The notes beneath the pieces were generated by a model that had not been told where the DNA came from, did not search any database, and saw nothing but the letters and a program-made list of their open reading frames with translations. Shown here one piece after another: positions 54,737 to 62,070 of a DNA stretch of 64,000 nucleotides. The stretch comes from Arenibacter hampyeongensis (lineage in GTDB: Bacteria > Bacteroidota > Bacteroidia > Flavobacteriales > Flavobacteriaceae). The stretch covers positions 1 through 64,000 of the forward strand of contig NZ_PIOB01000013.1 of NCBI RefSeq assembly GCF_002909255.1, read 5' to 3'. How positions within the stretch are numbered: position 1 is the stretch's first letter; each line of letters begins with the position of its first letter. The position numbers and the translations under genes were made by a program.

Positions 54737-55930
54737 CTACGATTCTACTTCCCAGGGACTTTTGGCAAATACCGATTTGGCCAGATACCCATACACCTGG
54801 CGTTTGGGATGTTTCACCCGTTGGAAATTGAATCCGGAAAGCGCACGCCCAAGGTTTATCTGGTTCAGTCTTACGTTCAAGCTACTCAGCTTTACCAATA
54901 CATCGGAGGCGGTCACGAAGTCGTTGACATCATTCGACTTTTCAAAGTATTTGGAAACCAGTTCCTCCTCGGTAGTCAATTTGGTATATTTTTTATTCCG
55001 TTCTTCGTTCTCCATAATATCCGTTAGCGTAAGTTCTGGATTGAAGCCTGGATCAGTATAGGCGAGGTGGTAGGCCTGTATCCACACGTTCTTGATTTCC
55101 ACTTCCTTGGAGTAGGAGAAATCTATTTTATCCATTAGCTCAAAGCACAACCACCTTACCGATCCAGTCTCATCGTTTAGAAATGAGGACATATTGGTAG
55201 AGCCCAAAAACGAACAGATTCTGGGCAGGGTAGTGTTCTTTCGGTCATAGGGCAGGCGTTCGTTGATGAAGGTCTTGGAAAAGAATGCTTTCAGTGCGTT
55301 CACGTCTTTCTTGGTAAGCACGGCCAGCTCATCCAAGTTGTAAAGGAAGTTCCGGCACAATTGGATCCTGGCATCCTTATCATTGCTGATGTCCTCCGCC
55401 ATATAATCGGCTAATTCTGGGGGACAGATAAACCGGCACCAGGTAGATTTCCCCGAGCTCTGTCCCTTATGGCTGATGATCAGGGCCTGCTTGTTGAAGT
55501 AGCCCGGTTCCAGTGCACATTTTATGGCTCGGACCAGCCATTTTTTAAAATGGTAAAGAAAAGCCTCATCATCATAGGTAGGGACGTAGGAAGCCAGTTT
55601 TTTGATATGGTCTTCTCCGTCCCATTTAGGGAGAGATTGGAAGTACGCTTTAATAGGGTTGTATTTGGGAATGAGTTCCGACCGAATCAGAATTTCCAAT
55701 TTTCCGGTACTGATATCGACACCTGCTTTGGCAAGTTCAATAATCAGGGAATTGAGGTTTAGATAGGACCATTCAGCTCGTTTCTTGAACGATATCTGGA
55801 AATCATGGGATATCTCATTGTACATAATATCATACTTCCCTTCCAAGTATTCAATGGTATAATCGTAGATCGTCTTTTTCTTGGCATCCTTTACCTTGTA
55901 AAGTTGACCCCGATGGTCACCGACTATCAT
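54737..55930 (-). CDS. VapE/VirE-family superfamily 3-like helicase
   Basis: The 397-residue protein matches the VirE (VapE) domain: Walker A SSGKSTWCRFI (about residue 155), LYNLDELAVLTKKDVNALKAFFS for Walker B, then LPRICSFLGSTNMSSFLND for the sensor. It is a replication helicase that works with the primase of the next gene. Its start overlaps the HTH gene by 4 bases, so the two are coupled. Confidence 0.9.
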   Translation of the reverse strand: MIVGDHRGQLYKVKDAKKKTIYDYTIEYLEGKYDIMYNEISHDFQISFKKRAEWSYLNLNSLIIELAKAGVDISTGKLEILIRSELIPKYNPIKAYFQSLPKWDGEDHIKKLASYVPTYDDEAFLYHFKKWLVRAIKCALEPGYFNKQALIISHKGQSSGKSTWCRFICPPELADYMAEDISNDKDARIQLCRNFLYNLDELAVLTKKDVNALKAFFSKTFINERLPYDRKNTTLPRICSFLGSTNMSSFLNDETGSVRWLCFELMDKIDFSYSKEVEIKNVWIQAYHLAYTDPGFNPELTLTDIMENEERNKKYTKLTTEEELVSKYFEKSNDVNDFVTASDVLVKLSSLNVRLNQINLGRALSGFNFQRVKHPKRQVYGYLAKSVFAKSPWEVES

Positions 55931-56214
55931 GGCCGTCTATTTTTAAGGGTATGTCTCAGGGCCTCGTTCTCAATATCGGCCTTGGATTTTCTACTGTTCT
56001 GTAGCAGCCAATTATTCAGCTTTCTCTTTTCAAAGAAAATCATTTTTCCGTTGGGCTTGGAGTGGGGGATAGTCCCGGAGGAAGTCAGTTTGTAAAGATA
56101 GCTTCTCGATATTCCGGTGTAGTCACAGGTTTCCTCAAAAGTCAACACCTCTTTATGGCAGGTTAACAGTTTTTCCAAGCGATCTAAGCGATCAAAAATT
56201 AAAATAGTGTCCAT
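55927..56214 (-). CDS. Helix-turn-helix protein, excisionase-like
   Basis: The 95-residue protein has a MerR/excisionase-type HTH in the middle (LTFEETCDYTGISRSYLYKLTSSGTIPHSKPNGKMIFFEKRKLNNWL), the layout of Xis and DNA-binding domain 17 proteins. It would bind near the attachment site to direct excision, or start the replication operon. An 18-bp palindrome lies 28 bases upstream of its ATG. It begins the VapE transcript. Confidence 0.85.
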   Translation of the reverse strand: MDTILIFDRLDRLEKLLTCHKEVLTFEETCDYTGISRSYLYKLTSSGTIPHSKPNGKMIFFEKRKLNNWLLQNSRKSKADIENEALRHTLKNRRP

Positions 56215-56241
56215 TTGTTTCTCTTTTAAGAATAAGAAATG

Positions 56242-56259
56242 AACAAAAGCGCTTTTGTT
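56242..56259. promoter_or_regulatory. 18-bp palindrome upstream of the excisionase-like gene
   Basis: AACAAAAGCGCTTTTGTT is a perfect palindrome and lies 28 bases upstream of the excisionase-like ATG on the minus strand, overlapping where its promoter should be. It is a good operator candidate, possibly for the protein itself. Confidence 0.55.
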
Positions 56260-56403
56260 TACCTTCTATAGGTTTGTTAAAATAAAAGTAGAAAATAGGT
56301 GGGCTGAAAGCCATGAGAAACACAAATAGTTATCCACAACTATCTGTATTACAGCGCTATGTGTTATATGGAGCCAATTGATAGCAAAGGAATTTTCATT
56401 TAA

Positions 56404-56433
56404 TTTTATTTGATATCATAAAACATCAAATGG
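56404..56433 (+). repeat. Copy A of an integrase-flanking inverted repeat
   Basis: On the plus strand it begins TTTTATTTGATATCATA and, after 7 differing bases, ends AAATGG. The same 30-base layout occurs on the minus strand at 57986-58015, next to the right core. The integrase gene is enclosed by the two copies. Confidence 0.6.
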
Positions 56434-56694
56434 CACCGAATGTTATACTGGTCAAATTGGTGTTTTTAGGTGAAAAACAGAGTTATTAACAATTGAAAAG
56501 GAGGGAGTTGGAGATTTGGAGGTGGATAAAGGGCAGTTTTTACTTATTTTGACTCTTCTAAATTCAATTTCTTAATCCTAATTTTTTGAAATAATCTTCT
56601 GGATAAATAAAATTTCGAAGGTTTTAGACTGGAATTTTAAACTATCCTATTTTTGGGGGAGCCTACATAGCTATGTAAAAAATCTAAACCACCA

Positions 56695-57900
56695 CTACAA
56701 CAAATCCAAATTCAACTTGGGGAGTAAGTTTGCGGCTTCTTTCATTTTCTTGTCAATGATTTTTGCATAAATCTCCGTAGTTCTTATTTCACGGTGCCCT
56801 AGGCGTTTGGAAACCGTATAGATATCAGCACCATTTTCCAATAATAGTACCGCATTGGTATGTCTAGCGGAATGAAAGGTGATGTGCTTGTTAATGCCGG
56901 CAAACATGCACCAACGGAGGAGTTGGAGGTTCATATGGGCACTATAACGAAGGCCTTTGAATACTCGATCATTGGGACCTCTGCGTTCCCCAAGTAGCGT
57001 CCTGGCCTGTTGTGAGATATACAAGTATTCTACTCCTTCGGTTTTCTTTTGCTTAAACACGATTCGGAAGATAAGATCACTGGAATTGTCAGCACCTTCT
57101 TCCCGTACCTCCAACCATTTTAATTTATTGACATCCGACCATCTTATGCCAGTTAGGGATGAAAATAAAAAGGCTCGTTTAAGAAGTGGGATAGGGCAGG
57201 GGGTCTGTGACAATTTTTGAAGTTCATCAGATGTGAGGTATTCTCGAGTAGATTCCCCCATTGTAAAACCTTTGACTTTTTTAATGAGGTTTTCTTTTAG
57301 GTAGCCTTCATCGAAAGCTGCATTAAGGCAAGCCTTAAATTTGTTAAAATAGGTATGTTTGGTGTTTTGGGAAAGGTTCTTACTACTTTTTGTTACGGCT
57401 ACAGTATCCAGGTATTTTTTAAACCCTTTAATGAAATCAACATCTAAATCGTTTAGAGTGATGTGGGCAGGACAATAGGCTTCTATGTGCTTTTGTGCGG
57501 CATCCCAGTTGTCATAATTGCCTTTGGTCTGGTAGCGTTCCTCTTTCTTCTGGACGTAAAAGTCTAATAAACTAACTTTTCCTTTTGTGTCGTTTTTAAG
57601 GTGATACTTCCCCTGATAGACTTCAGCCTTTCTAATGGCCAGTATTTGTTCGGCCAATTCAAGATGTTCCTGATTCTTTTTCTTTTCATCCGTCGTTTTG
57701 GGATCTTCTATTAAATAGAGTTGTAGGTATTCGTAATTTCTAAGGTGTTTAACCTTTCCATTACTAAGAGTTTTAATTCCTTTATAGAACTCTAAATAAA
57801 GGCTCTGTTTCCCAGTTTTTAATTTCTTCTTCCTTAAGTGAACTTTCATCATAGCGACACATTTTTTGTGTCTCGTCTTATACAAAGGAGAATGCGACAC
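56695..57900 (-). CDS. Tyrosine integrase of the island
   Basis: The 401-residue protein has a phage-integrase SAM-like N-terminal domain (about 100-200) and a catalytic domain with GIRWSDVNKLKW (Arg I), HSARH (His343, Arg346), GH (His369) and nucleophile Tyr378 in EIYAKI. The true start may be at residue 17 or 18 (MKVHLRKKK), where conserved arm-binding sequence begins. It lies directly next to mnmE, convergent in neither direction but on the same strand, so it is transcribed away from mnmE. Its two flanks carry related inverted repeats. It is the probable enzyme for the mnmE core. Confidence 0.92.
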   Translation of the reverse strand: MSHSPLYKTRHKKCVAMMKVHLRKKKLKTGKQSLYLEFYKGIKTLSNGKVKHLRNYEYLQLYLIEDPKTTDEKKKNQEHLELAEQILAIRKAEVYQGKYHLKNDTKGKVSLLDFYVQKKEERYQTKGNYDNWDAAQKHIEAYCPAHITLNDLDVDFIKGFKKYLDTVAVTKSSKNLSQNTKHTYFNKFKACLNAAFDEGYLKENLIKKVKGFTMGESTREYLTSDELQKLSQTPCPIPLLKRAFLFSSLTGIRWSDVNKLKWLEVREEGADNSSDLIFRIVFKQKKTEGVEYLYISQQARTLLGERRGPNDRVFKGLRYSAHMNLQLLRWCMFAGINKHITFHSARHTNAVLLLENGADIYTVSKRLGHREIRTTEIYAKIIDKKMKEAANLLPKLNLDLL

Positions 57901-57985
57901 ACATGAGACACAATAAAAGTACGAAAATAAGACAAATATGGGAAAACAAAAATCTAAAAGTTATTAACAAGTGATTGATTTGCAA

Positions 57986-58015
57986 CCATTTGTAATCATA
58001 TGATATCAAATAAAA
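57986..58015 (-). repeat. Copy B of the integrase-flanking repeat, beside the right core
   Basis: The minus strand reads TTTTATTTGATATCATA, seven variable bases, AAATGG. The middle (57988-58011) is itself a 24-base near-palindrome. It lies 7 bases from the right att core. The inner part GATATCAAATAAAA also recurs, one base different, at 41168 at the other end of the island. Confidence 0.6.
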
Positions 58016-58021
58016 ACAGTG

Positions 58022-58046
58022 TCTATTTCCCGATACAAAAATTAGC
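58022..58046 (-). other. Right attachment core (att), overlapping the mnmE 3' end
   Basis: Aligned with the left core, the 7-base centre CGATACA (58031-58037) is identical while the 9-base arms match at 5 and 6 positions. Bases 58040-58023 encode F-C-I-G-K-stop of mnmE. In the integrated state the gene is intact; its last codons differ from the other core only at third positions. Confidence 0.85.
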
Positions 58047-59420
58047 AAAAATATTCCCCAAAAGTTCGTCATTGGTCACTTGTCCCGTAATTTCCCCCAA
58101 ATGGTAGAGTGCTTCCTTTACATCTATGGCCAAGAGATCGCTGGGGGTATCCTCCTCCATACCCAATTGCACCTTTTCTATCTCTTCCAAAGCCTTTAGA
58201 AGGGAGCTATAATGCCTTGTATTGGTCACAATGGTTTCACTATTCCGCAAGGCTCCCGTGTTTACAAAATCCAACAAACGCGATTTTAGGGCTTCCACTC
58301 CTTTTCCAGTTTTTGCGGATAATAAGTGCAGTTCCGGGATATGGGATTGCAGTATTATTATTTGTTCATCATTCAACATATCTACCTTATTGGCAATTAC
58401 TACCAAGGGTTTGTGGGGATATTTATTTTTTATTTTTTCCAATTCCTTTATGCTGGACTTCAGTTTAGCTGCATTGGTTGCCATCTGCCAGCCATCTACC
58501 AATAGCACCACTACCTGGGCCTGTTCTATTTTTTCAAAAGTCTTTTTTATCCCTATACTTTCCACCACGTCTTTGGTATCCCGGATACCGGCCGTATCAA
58601 TAAACCGAAATCCGATGCCTCCTATTACAATCTCGTCCTCAATGGTATCTCTTGTAGTACCTGCAATTTCACTAACAATGGCCCGCTCCTCATTTAAAAG
58701 GGAATTGAGCAAGGTAGATTTGCCCACATTAGGTTCCCCAACAATAGCAATGGGAATCCCGTTCTTGATCACGTTGCCCACGGCAAAGGAATCGATCAAT
58801 CGCTTTAAGATCCTTTGTATCTTGGTAAGTAGTATATTAAACTGGGTCCGGTCCGCAAATTCTACATCCTCCTCTGCAAAGTCGAGCTCCAATTCCATAA
58901 GGGAAGCAAAGTTCAGAAGCTGGTCCCTCAATTTTTTAATTTCGTTGCTAAATCCACCCCGCATCTGCTGTATGGCTATCTGGTGACTGGCCTCGTTATC
59001 CGAAGCAATTAGATCAGCCACGGCTTCGGCCTGACTCAGGTCCATTTTGCCGTTTAAAAAGGCGCGTAGTGTAAATTCCCCTGCAGTTGCCATTCGACAT
59101 CCATTCCGCAAGAACAACTGAATAATTTGCTGTTGAATATAGGGGGAACCATGGCAGGATATTTCCACGACATCTTCACCTGTATAGGAATGTGGACCTT
59201 TAAAAAGAGATAATAGGACTTCATCCAACACCTTATCGTTCTCCGTAATATGTCCAAAATGAATGGTATGGCTATTCTGTTTTTTCAAATCCTTTCCTCT
59301 AATCGATTTAAAGATGGGATTGGCCAAGGTAATGGCATCTTGCCCGGAAATACGGATAACGGCTATGGCACCTGCTCCTGATGGAGTGGCCAAAGCAATG
59401 ATGTTGTCGTTGGTAATCAT
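58023..59420 (-). CDS. mnmE: tRNA modification GTPase MnmE (TrmE)
   Basis: The 465-residue protein has the N-terminal THF-binding domain, a helical region and the inserted G domain: GEPNVGKSTL (G1, about residue 230), DTAGIRDTKD (G3) and NKVD (G4), and ends in the conserved CIGK with active-site Cys near residue 462. With MnmG it builds the 5-carboxymethylaminomethyl group on wobble uridine of some tRNAs. The 3' end is the island's integration target, and the gene has been left whole. Known integration target elsewhere: SGI1-type islands. Confidence 0.96.
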   Translation of the reverse strand: MITNDNIIALATPSGAGAIAVIRISGQDAITLANPIFKSIRGKDLKKQNSHTIHFGHITENDKVLDEVLLSLFKGPHSYTGEDVVEISCHGSPYIQQQIIQLFLRNGCRMATAGEFTLRAFLNGKMDLSQAEAVADLIASDNEASHQIAIQQMRGGFSNEIKKLRDQLLNFASLMELELDFAEEDVEFADRTQFNILLTKIQRILKRLIDSFAVGNVIKNGIPIAIVGEPNVGKSTLLNSLLNEERAIVSEIAGTTRDTIEDEIVIGGIGFRFIDTAGIRDTKDVVESIGIKKTFEKIEQAQVVVLLVDGWQMATNAAKLKSSIKELEKIKNKYPHKPLVVIANKVDMLNDEQIIILQSHIPELHLLSAKTGKGVEALKSRLLDFVNTGALRNSETIVTNTRHYSSLLKALEEIEKVQLGMEEDTPSDLLAIDVKEALYHLGEITGQVTNDELLGNIFANFCIGK

Positions 59421-59738
59421 AGATTAAAATTGGAGGTAAAAATACGATTTATAATCGTCAATCCAATTGGATCAACAACGCCCAAACCCATACATTTTAG
59501 GATTTGGGCTTTCGTGAAATAAGAGTGGACTTATTTTTCAATGAGGTTAACCATTTATCGCGAAATTGGCAATTTACATGAAATAAGTAATAGTTTTTTT
59601 GGGTTTACAATATCAAAGGAATTCATAATTATTCACAGGTTAATTGCGTAATTTTAACAAAGCTTATTTACTATTTTAGAGTGACCCAATACTACTTTTG
59701 GTGTCTAAAAGTAAAAGAACATTTAAATTATAATCATT
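59421..59738. other. Intergenic region between divergent mnmE and coiled-coil gene
   Basis: About 320 AT-rich bases holding promoters of two divergent genes. A TACTTTTG box at 59693-59700 matches the -7 consensus TAnnTTTG on the plus strand and is the only clear element. No gene was recognised. Confidence 0.45.
59693..59700 (+). promoter_or_regulatory. -7 box for the coiled-coil protein gene
   Basis: TACTTTTG fits TAnnTTTG, with a TTTA about 21 bases upstream as a possible -33 element. The 5' leader would be about 30 bases long. Confidence 0.5.
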
Positions 59739-60191
59739 ATGGGAACAATTAAAATTATTACTTTATTGGCAGTGATTCTTATCTGTCAAACCAACTTGGC
59801 ACAAGCAACCGAAGTTCCTACAGCGCCCATTGAGAATACAGAACAAATGGAGCAAGCAAGAATTTTACAGGAAGCCAAAGAAGCCAAGGAAATTCAAAAA
59901 AGGGTAGATCGGGCCGAAAGGGATGCAATGAAGGCTGAAAAAGCGCAAAAAAAGGCTGAAAAAGAATTGAAAAAGCGGGAAAGACTCTCGTCGGACATAG
60001 ATTCCAAGAGAAGGTCCATTGCTAAAGATTCAAGAAAAATAGAAAAATTTCAGGAGAAAATGACAAAGGATCAGAAAAAGGGTAAACTGTCACCTTTGGC
60101 CATAGAGAAGATTAACCAGAAAATTGACAAACTGGAGAAGGGTATTGAAAAAGACAAGGACAAATTGGATAAATTGGAGCGCAAACAATAG
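59739..60191 (+). CDS. Hypothetical periplasmic coiled-coil protein
   Basis: The 150-residue protein has a signal peptide (ending LAQA, about residue 23) and a long, highly charged alpha-helical coiled coil rich in Lys and Glu (residues about 40-150, with repeated EKAQKKAEKELKKRERL). Such short KE-rich proteins are common in flavobacteria and of unknown function. It is transcribed alone, divergent from mnmE. Confidence 0.65.
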   Translation: MGTIKIITLLAVILICQTNLAQATEVPTAPIENTEQMEQARILQEAKEAKEIQKRVDRAERDAMKAEKAQKKAEKELKKRERLSSDIDSKRRSIAKDSRKIEKFQEKMTKDQKKGKLSPLAIEKINQKIDKLEKGIEKDKDKLDKLERKQ

Positions 60192-60343
60192 CGGGCCCAC
60201 AAATATTTGAAAGCCAGATAAACCTGTTGGTGTAACAAAAGTTGGTATTATTCGTCTTATAATTATAACAGCCAAGTTATGGGAATCAGGTAAAGTATGA
60301 TATTTAGTCCTTTCCTACCCATCTGGATTTAATAAAGTAACCG

Positions 60344-60682
60344 ATGAAAGCAGAAAATAGACAATTATTGGTATTGACCCATTTGAGTCAATTATTGGAT
60401 ATAGTTACAGGATTTGGAGGATTTATTGTTCCCTTGGTTTTGTGGTTAACTCAGAGGGATTCCATTATGAATATGGATGAAAATGGGAAATCGATAATCA
60501 ATTTTCAAATAAGCATGTTTTTATATATCCTAATTTGTATTCCGTTGATTTTACTTTTTGGTTTAGGAATCTTGGGGATCATAGGGGTGGCCATTCTTTG
60601 CTTTATATTTCCCATTGTTAATGCTATTAAAGTATCCAATGGGGAAAGACCGCATTATCCCCTGAGCATAAAGTTTGTGTAG
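60344..60682 (+). CDS. DUF4870 family membrane protein
   Basis: The 112-residue protein has three to four membrane spans and the family pattern LTHLSQLLDIVTGFGGFIVPLVLWLTQRDS with a D(E)NGKSIINFQIS block, typical of DUF4870 (Tic20-like). Its function is unknown. It follows the coiled-coil gene by 150 bases and is ended by a strong terminator 24 bases downstream. Confidence 0.87.
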   Translation: MKAENRQLLVLTHLSQLLDIVTGFGGFIVPLVLWLTQRDSIMNMDENGKSIINFQISMFLYILICIPLILLFGLGILGIIGVAILCFIFPIVNAIKVSNGERPHYPLSIKFV

Positions 60683-60705
60683 TTGGTAAACATAATTATT
60701 TATGC

Positions 60706-60741
60706 AAAAAAGCCGTATTTCAAATGAAATACGGCTTTTTT
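60706..60741. terminator. Bidirectional terminator between DUF4870 and dnaN
   Basis: A 16-bp stem (AAAAAAGCCGTATTTC at 60706-60721 with the complement at 60726-60741) with a 4-base loop and T-runs on both strands. It suits both the plus-strand DUF4870 gene and the minus-strand dnaN gene, which converge here. Confidence 0.9.
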
Positions 60742-60804
60742 TATAGTGAAAGAGTGGGGTGTATTATGAATTCAACTTTAAATGATAAAATTGAATCTGA
60801 TTAT

Positions 60805-61923
60805 CTAACTGTTAAGCATTACTGGCATTACCAACATGGTAACATTTTCACCTTCATCCAAACCATCAATAGGGGTAAGGATACCGGCCCTGTTGGGAAG
60901 ACTCATTTCCAATTGTACGTCGTCTGAGGTAAGGTTGTTCAACATCTCGACCAAGAATCTGGAATTAAATCCTATCTGCATGTCGTCACCTTGGTAAGAA
61001 CAGGTTAAACGTTCTTCTGCCTTATTACTGTAATCTATATCCTCTGCGGAAATATTTAATTCGGCCCCGGCAATTTTTAATCGTATTTGGTGGGTGGTCT
61101 TATTGGAAAATATGGAGACTCTCCTAACAGAACTTAAGAGTTGGGTTCTGGCAATGGAAAGTTTATTTGGATTCTCCTTTGGGATTACCGCTTCATAATT
61201 TGGATATTTTCCATCAATCAATCTACAGATCAATATGGTATTTTCAAAACTGAATTTGGCGTTGCTTTCGTTGTATTCAATAAGCACCTCGGTTTCACTG
61301 CCCGCTAAAATTCCTTTTAATAAATTCAAAGGTTTTTTGGGCATTATAAACTCGGCCACTTTGGAGGCCGTTACATCGCTGCGTTGATATTTTACCAATT
61401 TATGGGCATCCGTTGCTACGAAGGTTAAACTCTCAGGTGAAAATTGAAAGAAGACACCGCTCATTACTGGTCTAAGATCATCGTTGCCAGCGGCAAAAAT
61501 AGTTTTGTTGATAGCAGTCGCCAATATATCGCCAAGTATGGTAGTTGAGGACGGGCTGGACAATTCTACCGATTTCGGAAACTCCGCACCATCTGCGTAG
61601 GCCAAGGCATATTTACCGTGGTTGGAACTGATCTCTACCGTGTTGTTATCCTCTACCACGAATGTAAGAGGCTGTTCTGGAAAAGTTTTTAATATTTCCA
61701 ACAACAATTTTGCCGGTACGGCGATGGTACCCTCATTGTCTGAATCTACTTCTAATACAGAACTCATGGTGGTTTCCAAATCAGAGGCCGATACGGTAAG
61801 TTCCTTCTGATTTAAATCAAAGAGAAAGTTGTCGAGAATAGGCAAGGTGTTGCTATTGTTAATTACCCCACCTAATACTTGGAGTTGTTTTAGTAAATAA
61901 GTGCTAGATACTATAAATTTCAT
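60805..61923 (-). CDS. dnaN: DNA polymerase III beta subunit (sliding clamp)
   Basis: The 372-residue protein has the normal clamp length and three-fold repeated domain pattern, with typical start MKFIVSSTYLLKQLQVLGGVINNSNTLPILDNF and end LVMPVMLNS. It forms the ring that tethers the replicase. In this organism dnaN is away from dnaA, with gldG upstream, an arrangement common in flavobacteria. A promoter box lies about 100 bases upstream. Confidence 0.97.
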   Translation of the reverse strand: MKFIVSSTYLLKQLQVLGGVINNSNTLPILDNFLFDLNQKELTVSASDLETTMSSVLEVDSDNEGTIAVPAKLLLEILKTFPEQPLTFVVEDNNTVEISSNHGKYALAYADGAEFPKSVELSSPSSTTILGDILATAINKTIFAAGNDDLRPVMSGVFFQFSPESLTFVATDAHKLVKYQRSDVTASKVAEFIMPKKPLNLLKGILAGSETEVLIEYNESNAKFSFENTILICRLIDGKYPNYEAVIPKENPNKLSIARTQLLSSVRRVSIFSNKTTHQIRLKIAGAELNISAEDIDYSNKAEERLTCSYQGDDMQIGFNSRFLVEMLNNLTSDDVQLEMSLPNRAGILTPIDGLDEGENVTMLVMPVMLNS

Positions 61924-62023
61924 TGGTTTATTATTTTTTTAAGGAATCTACATTGTTGTACAACCTAAAACAGTGTTTAAATATCTGTTTGAATCCGCAA
62001 TATTCCTTGAATCACAGTCAAAA

Positions 62024-62031
62024 CAAAGATA
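62024..62031 (-). promoter_or_regulatory. -7 box of the dnaN promoter
   Basis: On the minus strand the sequence TATCTTTG matches TAnnTTTG exactly. A TTTC lies 20 bases upstream as a weak -33. The leader to the dnaN ATG would be about 95 bases. Confidence 0.5.
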
Positions 62032-62070
62032 TTTTAATTGTCCTTTTTAAGGAAACAAACTTATCAACAC

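Larger units (their letters stand above)
56215..56694. other. Gap between the excisionase and integrase genes, with palindromes
   Basis: About 480 bases with no gene. It contains the palindrome at 56242, an inverted repeat ATAGTT-ATCCAC-AACTAT at 56326-56343 whose centre includes the DnaA-box-like TTATCCACA (56330-56338), and a 30-base copy of the sequence beside the right attachment core (56404-56433). These are likely control or recombination sites. Confidence 0.5.
41078..58046. mobile_element. Mobilizable genomic island integrated in the 3' end of mnmE
   Basis: The segment is bounded by two related recombination cores (41078-41102 and 58022-58046) that share CCGATACA and both read FCIGK-stop on the minus strand. 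It carries a tyrosine integrase directly beside mnmE, an excisionase-like HTH protein, VapE helicase, toprim primase, MobC, relaxase and a coiled-coil membrane protein, but no conjugative transfer genes, so it is mobilizable rather than self-transmissible. Cargo is two toxin-antitoxin pairs, a primase-helicase, AbiE and a 1100-residue unknown. Integration at the mnmE 3' end is the SGI1 strategy, but gene content is of a Bacteroidota type. Length is about 17 kb. Confidence 0.88.

Noticed and set aside
56330-56338. DnaA box TTATCCACA as evidence of a chromosomal origin
   Set aside because: A single box within an island inverted repeat and no cluster; not sufficient for an origin call.
61924-62070. 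Small plus-strand ORF starting at 61923 over the dnaN/gldG gap
   Set aside because: It overlaps the dnaN promoter and the gldG 3' end antisense; no coding character.
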